From positions 1-14,997 of the forward strand of contig DKGN01000186.1 in assembly GCA_002453275.1 (NCBI GenBank): 14,997 nt of DNA, in the 5' to 3' direction. The translations under genes and the position numbers were made by a program. How positions within the stretch are numbered: the first letter of the stretch is position 1; each line of letters opens with the position of its first letter. This document shows positions 1-6,825 of the stretch, one piece after another. Under the pieces are notes generated by a model that was not told where the DNA came from, made no database searches, and saw only the letters and a program-made list of their open reading frames with translations. Origin of the DNA: Caryophanales bacterium UBA6769 (lineage in GTDB: Bacteria > Bacillota > Bacilli > Bacillales > UBA6769).

Positions 1-679
1 TGTTTTCGTCAGATGCTTTCAGTCCAAATACGTCATGAAGGATTCCAAATCGAGAATTCGGACCATACGCACTTACTTTCCCTTCATTCGCAAGAATGAT
101 GAGCGCCTTTTTGTCACTTGAAGAAGCTTTTTCATTTAAGTTATTAATTGACTCTTCAATTTCTGTAAGCTTTTCATCAATTTCTGTCTCTTTTTCAAAA
201 ATTGTACCTAACGTCTTCATATTATTAGTAAAAGAATCCATATAATTTGCTGTATCGACAGCTAAATAAATTGTTGGTGCAATTTCTGTGAATTGCTCAT
301 AAAGGTCAGCTTGACGTCCTGAGATAATAATTAAGTCTGGTTGCAAGTCAGCAATTTTTTCAAAATCAGGTTCTTTTAAACTTCCAACATTTTCATACTT
401 TTCATCTTCATATTTTGATAAATATGAAGGAACATTCATCTGTGGTAAACCTACAACTTCTACGCCAAGCGCATCTAGAGAATCAAGAATACCGAAATCA
501 AACGAGATCACTTTTTCTGGATTCTTATTAACAGGTGTTTCCCCTAATTCATGTGTAATTGTAACTATATCCTCTTGCTTTTCTTCAGAACCTGCCTTAT
601 TTTCACCGTCATCATTACCACAAGCAACAATGAATAACGCTAAAACTCCTAATAAAACATACAAACTTATTTTTTTCAT
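1..679 (-). CDS. yclQ: Iron-siderophore ABC transporter substrate-binding lipoprotein, YclQ-like (3' end cut by window)
   Basis: This lipoprotein captures a ferric siderophore outside the membrane and hands it to the permease pair encoded upstream. B. subtilis YclQ binds petrobactin. Seen: 226 codons are present. The N terminus is basic then hydrophobic and ends in a lipobox (I-V-A-C) with Cys20 as the predicted lipidated residue, followed by a polar Asp/Glu/Lys linker. The periplasmic-binding fold then begins, with GSLKEPDFEKIADLQPDLII and IAPTIYL segments typical of the family. Family members are about 317 residues, so roughly 90 C-terminal residues lie beyond position 1. The ATG at 679 has a good AGGTGA site just upstream. 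The gene is last in the importer operon, but 163 bp, a hairpin and a separate Fur box divide it from the ATPase gene. The YclQ-type assignment is by recalled similarity. The actual siderophore in this organism is inferred. Confidence 0.9.
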   Translation of the reverse strand, partial: MKKISLYVLLGVLALFIVACGNDDGENKAGSEEKQEDIVTITHELGETPVNKNPEKVISFDFGILDSLDALGVEVVGLPQMNVPSYLSKYEDEKYENVGSLKEPDFEKIADLQPDLIIISGRQADLYEQFTEIAPTIYLAVDTANYMDSFTNNMKTLGTIFEKETEIDEKLTEIEESINNLNEKASSSDKKALIILANEGKVSAYGPNSRFGILHDVFGLKASDEN

Positions 680-760
680 TATCTTCACCTCTGCGATTAT
701 TTTTTTTATTTTTAAACGAGTACTTCTTAATGAATTGTCGTGCATCACCCCTTCAAGCTA

Positions 761-783
761 TTGACAACGATAATCGTTCTCAA
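761..783. promoter_or_regulatory. Fur box upstream of yclQ
   Basis: This 23-bp near-palindrome has outer arms TTGA and TCAA and inner arms AACGAT and ATCGTT. Only the centre and one base pair break the symmetry. Against the classical 19-bp Fur consensus (GATAATGATAATCATTATC) positions 763-781 match at 15 of 19. It lies about 80 bp upstream of the yclQ start and after the intergenic hairpin, so it would give the binding-protein gene its own iron control. I could not fix a convincing -35/-10 pair next to it. Confidence 0.72.
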
Positions 784-795
784 TCAATGTTTTTT

Positions 796-838
796 AAAAA
801 GCTTTGCTCACAAAAGAACTTTGCAAGCAAAGCTTTGT
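796..838 (-). terminator. Intergenic hairpin between yclP and yclQ, possible partial terminator
   Basis: There are perfect 11-bp arms, AAAGCTTTGCT at 798-808 and AGCAAAGCTTT at 826-836, with a 17-nt loop. On the minus strand the second arm runs into five T residues and then A residues, so the U-tract is short. It begins a few bases after the yclP stop codon. It may terminate or attenuate the operon transcript, or stabilise the 3' end of the upstream message, so that yclQ is expressed at a different level. Confidence 0.55.
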
Positions 839-842
839 TTTT

Positions 843-1604
843 CTAGGCAAAATAAACACAAATTTTATTACAGTTGTGATCTTCTTGGATTTGCATATCC
901 ATATCGTAAATTTCCCGTAAAACTTTCCGATCGATCATTTCAGCAGTAGGTCCTTGCTTCACGATTTCCCCATTTTTAAGCGCGACAATATGATCGGAAT
1001 ATACAGAAGCAAAGTTAATATCATGAATAACGATAATAACCGTTTTCCCAAGCTCGTCTACGAGTCTACGAAGCGTTTTCATAATTTGGACGGAGTGCTT
1101 CATATCTAAATTGTTCAACGGTTCATCAAGAAGGATATACTCTGTATCTTGTGCAATGACCATCGCAATGTAAGCCCGTTGTCTTTGACCTCCACTTAAT
1201 TCATCAATAAATTTATGTTGCATGTCTTCAAGCTCCATATAGCGAATCGCTTCATCAACGTGTTCCCAATCAGCTTCCGTGAGCCTTCCTTGCGAATAAG
1301 GAAACCGACCGAACGAGACAAGTTCGCGGATCGTAAGCTTTAGACTAATATGATTCGATTGCTTTAAAATCGAGATTTTCTTTGCAAGCGTATTACTTTT
1401 GCATTTTTTTAACTCTTTATTTTCGATGTAGATTTCACCTTCGTCATTTTCAATCAAACGGCTAATCATAGCCAAAAGTGTACTTTTCCCAGCACCGTTC
1501 GGACCAATAAACGACGTGATCTTCCCTTTTGCTATATTAACAGAGACATTTTTAACGACTTTTTTATCACCGTATTTTTTCGAAACACTTTTTACCATTA
1601 CCAT
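843..1604 (-). CDS. yclP: Iron-siderophore ABC transporter ATPase, YclP-like
   Basis: This cytoplasmic ATPase of 253 residues drives ferric-siderophore import through the YclN/YclO permease pair. Seen: Walker A GPNGAGKST at residues 34-42, signature LSGGQRQR starting at 136, Walker B YILLDE at 156-161, and switch histidine H194 in VIHD. All catalytic elements are intact. Length agrees with B. subtilis YclP (252 aa), and long stretches such as SFGRFPYSQGRLTE are characteristic of it. Two close ATG codons exist. The first, at 1604, is preferred because AAAGGAG lies 8 nt upstream, whereas the second (codon 3) would be 14 nt away. It overlaps the end of yclO by 7 bp, so the two are translationally coupled. 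Downstream is a hairpin, then yclQ. Confidence 0.93.
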   Translation of the reverse strand: MVMVKSVSKKYGDKKVVKNVSVNIAKGKITSFIGPNGAGKSTLLAMISRLIENDEGEIYIENKELKKCKSNTLAKKISILKQSNHISLKLTIRELVSFGRFPYSQGRLTEADWEHVDEAIRYMELEDMQHKFIDELSGGQRQRAYIAMVIAQDTEYILLDEPLNNLDMKHSVQIMKTLRRLVDELGKTVIIVIHDINFASVYSDHIVALKNGEIVKQGPTAEMIDRKVLREIYDMDMQIQEDHNCNKICVYFA

Positions 1605-2548
1605 GTCCGATTCTCCTTTAGCAGTAAGTAAATGAAATAGACACCGCCAACAAAGTTTAATATTACGCTTAATGTCGTTGAGAATGTGAATATCCGTTCA
1701 ACGACAAGCTGGCCTCCAACAAGTGCAACAATTGAGATGAAAATCGAGCCGAGAATTAAATAAGAATGACGATATGTTTTCAAAAATTCATACGTCACAT
1801 TAACAACGAGTAGCCCTAAAAAGGTAATCGGGCCGACAAGCGCAGTCGAAATGGAAATTAAAATCGCAACGATAACGAGTAATCTTTTCACGACATAATC
1901 GTAATCAACGCCTAAGTTAACCGCCTGCTCCCGACCTAATGCAAGCACATCTAAATATTTCATAAACCTTGCAAAGTAGAGCGAAACAACCGCAATTAAA
2001 ATGCCTGCAACAAGAAGTAAATCCGATTTAATATTATTAAAACTAGCAAACATTCGATCTTGCACAATTTGAAACTCATTCGGGTCGATCAGCACTTGCA
2101 TGAAAGAAGAAAAGCTTTCAAAGAAAGTCCCGAAAATTAAACCGATTAATAACAAAAAATAGATATTCTTATCATTTCGTCGGAATAAAAACTTATACAG
2201 CAGAAGTGCAAACAGTACCATTAAACCAACCGTCATTAAGAAGTGAACATTGTTATCCATTTTCGTTAAAGTCGTTGAGCCTAATAAAAAGACGATAACC
2301 GTTTGAATGAGCAAGTAAAGCGAATCCAACCCCATAATGTTCGGAGTTAAAATCCGATTATTCGTTATCGTTTGAAAAACGACGGTTGAAAAGGCAATAG
2401 CAGCACCTGTTAAAATAATTGCGAGAACCTTGCTCGTTCTTTTCGATAATATGTATTGCCAATTCGTCCCAACATCGTAAAAAAGAAAAATAAGGATTAA
2501 TATGATAGAAAGGACACCTAGCATGACTGTTTTTGATTTATAGCCCAT
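1598..2548 (-). CDS. yclO: Iron-siderophore ABC transporter permease, YclO-like (FecCD/BtuC family)
   Basis: This is the second membrane subunit of the importer, 316 residues, highly hydrophobic with about nine to ten predicted transmembrane helices. The family hallmark near the C-terminal third (VGPITFLGLLVVNVTYEFLKTY region) corresponds to the cytoplasmic coupling segment that contacts the ATPase. Length matches B. subtilis YclO (315 aa). The ATG at 2548 is preceded by GAGGAGAAGGACAT, giving a well-placed Shine-Dalgarno. The start lies inside the end of yclN (11-bp overlap) and the stop overlaps the start of yclP by 7 bp, so three importer genes form one coupled transcript. It is expected to form a heterodimer with YclN in the cytoplasmic membrane. 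The petrobactin-type substrate is inferred from homology only. Confidence 0.91.
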   Translation of the reverse strand: MGYKSKTVMLGVLSIILILIFLFYDVGTNWQYILSKRTSKVLAIILTGAAIAFSTVVFQTITNNRILTPNIMGLDSLYLLIQTVIVFLLGSTTLTKMDNNVHFLMTVGLMVLFALLLYKFLFRRNDKNIYFLLLIGLIFGTFFESFSSFMQVLIDPNEFQIVQDRMFASFNNIKSDLLLVAGILIAVVSLYFARFMKYLDVLALGREQAVNLGVDYDYVVKRLLVIVAILISISTALVGPITFLGLLVVNVTYEFLKTYRHSYLILGSIFISIVALVGGQLVVERIFTFSTTLSVILNFVGGVYFIYLLLKENRTW

Positions 2549-3491
2549 ATGTCCTTCTCCTCATTAACAAATAAATAAATATCCCACTCCCAATCACACC
2601 AACCGTTAAACTAATCGGAATTTCATACGGAAAAATAACGACGCGCCCAATGATATCGCAAAATAAAACAAAGACTGCGCCGAGTAAAGCAGTATGAGTC
2701 AAGCTATTGCGCAAATGATCTCCTTGATAGATGGTTACTATATTCGGAATAATGAGTCCTAAAAATGGGATCATCCCAACTGTTAAAACAACAGAAGCTG
2801 TGATAAGAGCGACAATCGTCAATCCAATATTTACAACTTGACGGTAATTTAACCCTAGGTTTTTCGCGAAATCTTCACCCATTCCAGCAATTGTAAATTT
2901 ATTAGCAAATATAAAGGCAATAATGACAAGTGGAATGCTAATGTACATAAGTTCAAATCGGCCTTTTAAAATCATTGAAAAATCGCCGAGTAACCATGAA
3001 GCCATGTTTTGAATAAGATCATGTTTATACGCAAAGAAAGTCGCAATTGAATTAATAATATTTCCAAACATAAGCCCGACAAGGGGTATGAAAATCGTAT
3101 CCTTAAATTTGATTTTTTCAAGAATTTTCATAAATATAAATGTACCAAGCAAAGCAAATATAAAAGCGACGAGCATTTTTTGAAAAGGGCTCGCAGATGT
3201 AAAAAGTAACATAGCAACAAGGATACCGAAACGTGCAGAATCCATCGTCCCTGCTGTTGTCGGAGAAACGAATTTATTACGGCTCAATTGTTGCATAATA
3301 AGCCCGCTAATACTCATACTTGCTCCAGCAATAATAATACTTAATAGTCGTGGAAGACGACTAACTAATATTATTTGCACTTGTTCATCCGTTAAACGAA
3401 ACAGATCAAGTGGTGAAAGCGAAGTAACTCCAATAAAAATAGACGCAATTGAAAAAACGATGAGTGCAAAGACCAAATACCTAATTTTCAT
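2538..3491 (-). CDS. yclN: Iron-siderophore ABC transporter permease, YclN-like (FecCD/BtuC family)
   Basis: This is the first gene of the importer operon and encodes a polytopic permease of 317 residues. Seen: about nine to ten hydrophobic segments, the early RLPRLLSIIIAGASMSISG segment, SRNKFVSPTTAGTMD after it, and the GMIPFLGLIIPNIV coupling region near residue 250. All of these closely resemble B. subtilis YclN (316 aa). The start is placed at the ATG at 3491, which has AAGGGA 7 nt upstream. A GTG at 3524 would add 11 residues but has no ribosome binding site. The gene is transcribed from a strong-looking promoter at 3688-3716, giving a leader of nearly 190 nt that contains a terminator-like hairpin. 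Regulation by Fur is strongly suggested by the 21-bp box lying between the -35 and -10. Confidence 0.92.
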   Translation of the reverse strand: MKIRYLVFALIVFSIASIFIGVTSLSPLDLFRLTDEQVQIILVSRLPRLLSIIIAGASMSISGLIMQQLSRNKFVSPTTAGTMDSARFGILVAMLLFTSASPFQKMLVAFIFALLGTFIFMKILEKIKFKDTIFIPLVGLMFGNIINSIATFFAYKHDLIQNMASWLLGDFSMILKGRFELMYISIPLVIIAFIFANKFTIAGMGEDFAKNLGLNYRQVVNIGLTIVALITASVVLTVGMIPFLGLIIPNIVTIYQGDHLRNSLTHTALLGAVFVLFCDIIGRVVIFPYEIPISLTVGVIGSGIFIYLLMRRRTYGL

Positions 3492-3615
3492 TCTAACGTC
3501 CCTTTTACATAGTAAGTTCCCCACACTTGCAGTAAATTAAGTATCAAATTTTACAAATGATGCAAATGTGAATAGAATAGAATGCGAGTGTTTAATTGTG
3601 ATAGATAGAAAAACG

Positions 3616-3652
3616 AGGTCGAAAGGAGAAGGGGCATGAATACTTTCGACCT
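3616..3652 (-). promoter_or_regulatory. Terminator-like hairpin in the yclN leader (possible attenuator)
   Basis: There are perfect 10-bp arms, AGGTCGAAAG at 3616-3625 and CTTTCGACCT at 3643-3652, with a 17-nt loop. Read on the minus strand the stem is followed by CG and then five T residues, the arrangement of an intrinsic terminator. It sits about 30 nt after the expected transcription start of yclN and about 125 nt before its ATG, so it could end transcription prematurely. No anti-terminator partner was identified. Confidence 0.5.
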
Positions 3653-3665
3653 TCCTACTGAATAA

Positions 3666-3695
3666 TTGAAAATCATTCTCAACTAAAATGATAAT
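3666..3695 (+). promoter_or_regulatory. Candidate sigma-A promoter for the nitroreductase gene
   Basis: TTGAAA at 3666-3671, an 18-bp spacer, then GATAAT at 3690-3695. The -35 region overlaps the weaker Fur-like motif and the -10 overlaps the strong 21-bp Fur box. Expected transcription start is near 3702, about 50 nt before the ATG. The assignment is by pattern only. Confidence 0.5.
3667..3681. promoter_or_regulatory. Secondary Fur-like box
   Basis: TGAAAAT-C-ATTCTCA fits the Bacillus 7-1-7 Fur motif (TGATAAT-N-ATTATCA) with two mismatches. It lies 8 bp from the primary box and overlaps the -35 of the divergent nitroreductase promoter, so it could extend Fur occupancy over both promoters. 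Confidence 0.55.
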
Positions 3696-3716
3696 GAATC
3701 TCATTATCATTGTCAA
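3688..3716 (-). promoter_or_regulatory. Sigma-A promoter of the yclNOPQ operon
   Basis: On the minus strand there is a perfect -35 TTGACA (3711-3716), a 17-bp spacer and -10 TATCAT (3688-3693). The spacer is almost entirely the 21-bp Fur box, so Fur bound with iron would block RNA polymerase directly. Confidence 0.8.
3689..3709. promoter_or_regulatory. Primary 21-bp Fur box shared by divergent promoters
   Basis: There are perfect 9-bp arms, TGATAATGA and TCATTATCA, separated by 3 bp. This is the 21-bp arrangement of two overlapping 7-1-7 motifs described for B. subtilis Fur, and it matches the classical 19-bp consensus at 16 of 19. It lies between the -35 and -10 of the importer promoter and overlaps the candidate -10 of the nitroreductase promoter. 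Confidence 0.88.
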
Positions 3717-3751
3717 GAGGTGATTGAAAAAATTCTATGGAGGATGAATAG

Positions 3752-4309
3752 ATGAAAGACACAATGCAATCCATTTCAGAACTAATTCGTGAAAGAAGAT
3801 CAGTAAAAAGAGGATACATCCAGAAAGAGGTCAAACAAGACCTTATCGTTTCTTTATTAAATGATGCTGTATGGGCGCCTAATCATGGATTGCGTGAGCC
3901 GTGGCGTTTCATTTTTATTTCTAACGACCGCAAAGAATCATTTATTGAGGAGGCTATTTTATCCTGCTTTCCTAAAGGCCAACATGAACAAATGTGGAAT
4001 AAATTTAATGATGTCCCGGCTTTCCTCATTGTCGTTATGAAAACAGACCCACGTCAAAAACAATGGGACGAGAACTTTGCCGCGACGAGTAGCATGTTGC
4101 AAAATTTACAACTACTTGCATGGGAAAAAGACCTTGGAATGTGCTGGAAAACACCTAACTTCATCTATGATCCGAGGTTCTATGAAGCACTTGAAATCGA
4201 AAAAGATGAAAAAATAATTAGCATGCTCCAAATCGGATACTTTGACAAAGAAACTCCTATTCCAAACAGAACAAGAACGGATGTCAAAGAGAAATTAACG
4301 TACTTTTAA
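3752..4309 (+). CDS. Nitroreductase-family FMN flavoprotein, divergent from the siderophore importer
   Basis: This is a cytoplasmic flavin reductase of the nitroreductase family, 185 residues, using NAD(P)H to reduce an unidentified substrate. Seen: the FMN-phosphate-binding RRSVK segment at residues 15-19, WAPNHGLREPWRF at 41-53, and GMCWKTP near 129-135, all at positions normal for the short YdjA/YfhC-type subgroup. GGAGG lies 8 nt before the ATG. It is the only plus-strand gene in the window. It shares an intergenic region with the importer, including the strong Fur box over its likely -10, and a tight terminator follows. From memory, B. subtilis yfhC, also a nitroreductase gene, lies in a Fur-controlled siderophore-importer locus. 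That association makes a role in iron-siderophore handling plausible, but this is inference. The family is sure. The substrate is unknown. Confidence 0.88.
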   Translation: MKDTMQSISELIRERRSVKRGYIQKEVKQDLIVSLLNDAVWAPNHGLREPWRFIFISNDRKESFIEEAILSCFPKGQHEQMWNKFNDVPAFLIVVMKTDPRQKQWDENFAATSSMLQNLQLLAWEKDLGMCWKTPNFIYDPRFYEALEIEKDEKIISMLQIGYFDKETPIPNRTRTDVKEKLTYF

Positions 4310-4322
4310 TATGATGATATAA

Positions 4323-4353
4323 GAGGCAGCCCAGTGTGAGGTTGCCTTTTTTT
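4323..4353 (+). terminator. Intrinsic terminator of the nitroreductase gene
   Basis: The 7-bp stem GGCAGCC (4325-4331) pairs with GGTTGCC (4340-4346) around an 8-nt loop, with one G-T pair, and is followed by seven T residues. It lies just after the nitroreductase stop and its T-tract touches the end of the convergent PAP2 gene. Confidence 0.85.
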
Positions 4354-4942
4354 ATGAGCGATTAAATATTTTTTCTTCCACCTTCTGAAAACGGGTAAGT
4401 ACCGACTGGAAAACACGTTCTAGTGGTTTTTGTTGCCAGCTTACAAGCAAAAATGCAAGGAGAGCAACGAGTGCACCACTTAGCACATCAAGAGGATAAT
4501 GAACCCCAACGAAGACTCGCGAAAATGCTAATAAAATAGCTAAAATAATCATCAAGGCTCCATACTTCCATTTTCTCCAATACAGTGCGAACGCAATCGC
4601 GAAAGCACCAGCCGCATGATTGCTTGGAAAGGATGTGCTCTCTGCTGACTTTTCAATTAACAAAGAGACCGTTCCTGTCACAAATGGGCGTGACCGAAAA
4701 TAAATAAGCTCAATGAGCTGATTAAAAAATAGGGCAACAAATGTAATCGTTAAAGCGAACAATACTGCTTCACGTCTAACTAATTTATTTTTCCTTGAAA
4801 ACCAAATCGCAAGTAAAATCAAAACAAATAGCATCGGTCCATAATTCGTAAGATAAATAAACAGATTGTCGACAACGGTTGAATGCCCAGCTAAACCGTT
4901 AATAAATTCAAATAGTGTCGTATCCATATGTAGTAAAAACAT
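4352..4942 (-). CDS. PAP2-family membrane phosphatase, BcrC-like undecaprenyl-diphosphatase
   Basis: This integral membrane phosphatase of 196 residues probably removes a phosphate from undecaprenyl pyrophosphate on the outer face of the membrane, recycling the cell-wall lipid carrier. Seen: the PAP2 signature in three parts, SRPF near residues 84-87, PSNH at 106-109, and SR-VFVG-H-YPLD at 141-152 (catalytic H148, with R142 and D152). About five to six hydrophobic segments surround it. Size and motif spacing match B. subtilis BcrC (193 aa), whose loss raises bacitracin sensitivity. The ATG at 4942 has GGGGAAAGG immediately upstream. An internal ATG at codon 6 has no such site. It starts 13 bp after the ABC exporter stop, so the two are almost certainly co-transcribed. 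Other lipid phosphate substrates cannot be excluded. Confidence 0.87.
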   Translation of the reverse strand: MFLLHMDTTLFEFINGLAGHSTVVDNLFIYLTNYGPMLFVLILLAIWFSRKNKLVRREAVLFALTITFVALFFNQLIELIYFRSRPFVTGTVSLLIEKSAESTSFPSNHAAGAFAIAFALYWRKWKYGALMIILAILLAFSRVFVGVHYPLDVLSGALVALLAFLLVSWQQKPLERVFQSVLTRFQKVEEKIFNRS

Positions 4943-4955
4943 CCTTTCCCCAGTT

Positions 4956-6704
4956 CTATCTCTGTTCTCTTATTCTCAACTGCTGCGTAGCAAACGTTCG
5001 ATACATAGCATGTGTTTTATACAATTGCTCATGCGTTCCAACACCCGTCAGCTTCCCATTATCTAAAAACAAAATTTGGTCAGCATCGACAACAGTGGAA
5101 AGTCGATGGGCAATAACTAACGTCGTTCGCCCACGCATTAAATTTTGCAACGCCTTCTGCACGTAAATCTCTGACTGACTATCAAGACTAGATGTGGCTT
5201 CATCAAGCATTAAAATTTTCGGATCACGCAACAAAGCTCTTGCGATCCCAATCCGCTGACGTTGACCGCCTGATAGTTTAATTCCTCGCTCACCAACCTC
5301 AGTTTCATAGCCGTTAGGGAACGAGTAAATAAACTCATCGGCATAAGCCATTTTTGCAGCCTTTTCTAACGATTCCTCACTTATCTCGCCTTCAAGACCG
5401 TAGCAAATATTTTCCCGAATCGTTCCAGCAACTAGCGGACTTTCTTGCGAAACATACCCGATCAATTGTCGCCATGAACGCAATGAGAACTCTTGAATCC
5501 GTCTTGACCCAAAATAAATCGTTCCTCTATCGGGTTCATAATAACGTTCAAGTAACGCAAACAATGTCGTCTTCCCACTCCCGCTCGGACCAACAATTGC
5601 TGTTACTTTCCCAGATTCAATCGTAAAGTTTAAGTCTTGTAAAACATGCTGTTCATCCTCATAACTAAACGTCACTCGCTCCACAACAATCGGTTCATCC
5701 GTTTCCGCTACCTCTAAACCGGATATAAAATCCTCCTCGTCATGCTCCAATGTTTTTATAATTCGTTCTGTTGCACCCTTCGCCTTTTGAAGTTCCGTAA
5801 AAAAGGTAGAAAACTGCACCATCGGCATAATGATTTGAAATAAATATAAGATGAAAGCGACGAGATCACCTGCACTAAGTTCCCCAGATGAGACCCTCAC
5901 ACCTCCGTAGCCGATAATGACGACGAGCAAGGCCATCAAAACAAAGGAAACTAACGGAGAAATGAGTGCCTGCACTTTTCCTTCTCTTATGCCAAAGCGA
6001 AACAAGTTCGCAATCCCACTTCGACCGCTTGCCCTTTCAATCGGCTCGGCGTTCGACGCTTTAACGAGCCGTATCTCAGCCAACACTTGACTAATCACTG
6101 CGGTAAATGTAGCTGTTTCATCCTGTAACCCTCTTGAAATTTTATACATCTGTCTTCCTAGCGGAAATAAGATTAATAAGGTAAGCGGGGCTGCTATAAG
6201 CATTATGAGCGTCATTTTCCAATCAAGGTAAAGTAAAATCGCCACAGAGCCAACAATCGAAATCATACCTGTAAAAAAACTCGCAACATGATCCGTTATT
6301 AAATTTTTTACGACACCTGTGTCATTCGTCATCCGACTGATCATATCGCCTGTTCGCGTGCGGTCATAATATGAGACAGGTAAACTTAAAAATTTATTCC
6401 ACAGCCTTTTTCGTAAACTTGCAACAATGCCTTGTCCAATATGATTTAAAAAATAAATGGAAAAGCCACTTGCTATCGCTTGGGCGATAAAAGCAACAGC
6501 TAACACAATAATCGTTAGCTTGTTAATGGACGTCATTGAGAAACTATCCACTAAGTCTTTCGTGAAAAGCGGAATAATTAAACCACCAAACGTCGAAGTC
6601 ACACTGAGTAACAATGCTCCAATGAGCATCCATTTAGATGGTTTCGTTTCTTTAATTAAATTAATAAACTTGTGCCATTCACCTTGTTTGTCTCGTTGTT
6701 TCAT
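4956..6704 (-). CDS. bmrA: Half-size multidrug ABC exporter, BmrA-like
   Basis: This fused membrane-ATPase exporter of 582 residues works as a homodimer to pump lipophilic compounds out of the cell. Seen: six transmembrane helices in residues 1-310, then the nucleotide-binding domain with Walker A GPSGSGKT at 372-379, Q-loop Q420, signature LSGGQ at 477-481, Walker B ILMLDE ending in catalytic E502, and H-loop H533. All are intact. Sequence and length closely follow B. subtilis BmrA (589 aa), for example FILYLFQIIMPM and SQESPL. The chosen ATG at 6704 has AGGAG 8 nt upstream. A TTG at 6734 would extend it, but that position coincides with the predicted transcription start. The following PAP2 gene is 13 bp downstream. 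The family is certain. The substrates are unknown. Confidence 0.92.
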   Translation of the reverse strand: MKQRDKQGEWHKFINLIKETKPSKWMLIGALLLSVTSTFGGLIIPLFTKDLVDSFSMTSINKLTIIVLAVAFIAQAIASGFSIYFLNHIGQGIVASLRKRLWNKFLSLPVSYYDRTRTGDMISRMTNDTGVVKNLITDHVASFFTGMISIVGSVAILLYLDWKMTLIMLIAAPLTLLILFPLGRQMYKISRGLQDETATFTAVISQVLAEIRLVKASNAEPIERASGRSGIANLFRFGIREGKVQALISPLVSFVLMALLVVIIGYGGVRVSSGELSAGDLVAFILYLFQIIMPMVQFSTFFTELQKAKGATERIIKTLEHDEEDFISGLEVAETDEPIVVERVTFSYEDEQHVLQDLNFTIESGKVTAIVGPSGSGKTTLFALLERYYEPDRGTIYFGSRRIQEFSLRSWRQLIGYVSQESPLVAGTIRENICYGLEGEISEESLEKAAKMAYADEFIYSFPNGYETEVGERGIKLSGGQRQRIGIARALLRDPKILMLDEATSSLDSQSEIYVQKALQNLMRGRTTLVIAHRLSTVVDADQILFLDNGKLTGVGTHEQLYKTHAMYRTFATQQLRIREQR

Positions 6705-6741
6705 CTTTATCTCTCCTACAAAACGGGTAAGCAATCTAGCT

Positions 6742-6770
6742 AAGATAATCCAATTTTACTTGAAATGCAA
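6742..6770 (-). promoter_or_regulatory. Candidate promoter of the bmrA-PAP2 unit
   Basis: On the minus strand there is TTGCAT (6765-6770), a 17-bp spacer and TATCTT (6742-6747), just downstream of the terminator of the preceding gene. It would start transcription near 6735, about 30 nt before the bmrA ATG. The -35 is only a partial match. Confidence 0.45.
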
Positions 6771-6782
6771 AGGAAAAGAAAT

Positions 6783-6807
6783 AACCACCCTTATTAAAAG
6801 AGTGGCT
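6783..6807 (-). terminator. Intrinsic terminator of the GGDEF-EAL gene
   Basis: A 10-bp stem forms between 6783-6792 and 6798-6807 with a 5-nt loop. In minus-strand RNA every position pairs if two G-U pairs are allowed, and the hairpin is followed by ATTTCTTTT. It lies 19 bp after the stop codon. Confidence 0.72.
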
Positions 6808-6825
6808 AAAAAATAATTGTTTGCA

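Noticed and set aside
740..949. 69-aa plus-strand frame across the yclP-yclQ gap
   Set aside because: It overlaps the Fur box, the hairpin and the end of yclP, and has no ribosome binding site.
3636..3665. Nine-codon plus-strand mini-ORF with a good ribosome binding site upstream of the nitroreductase gene
   Set aside because: It lies upstream of the likely nitroreductase promoter and inside the leader hairpin of the importer, so it is probably not transcribed in that direction.
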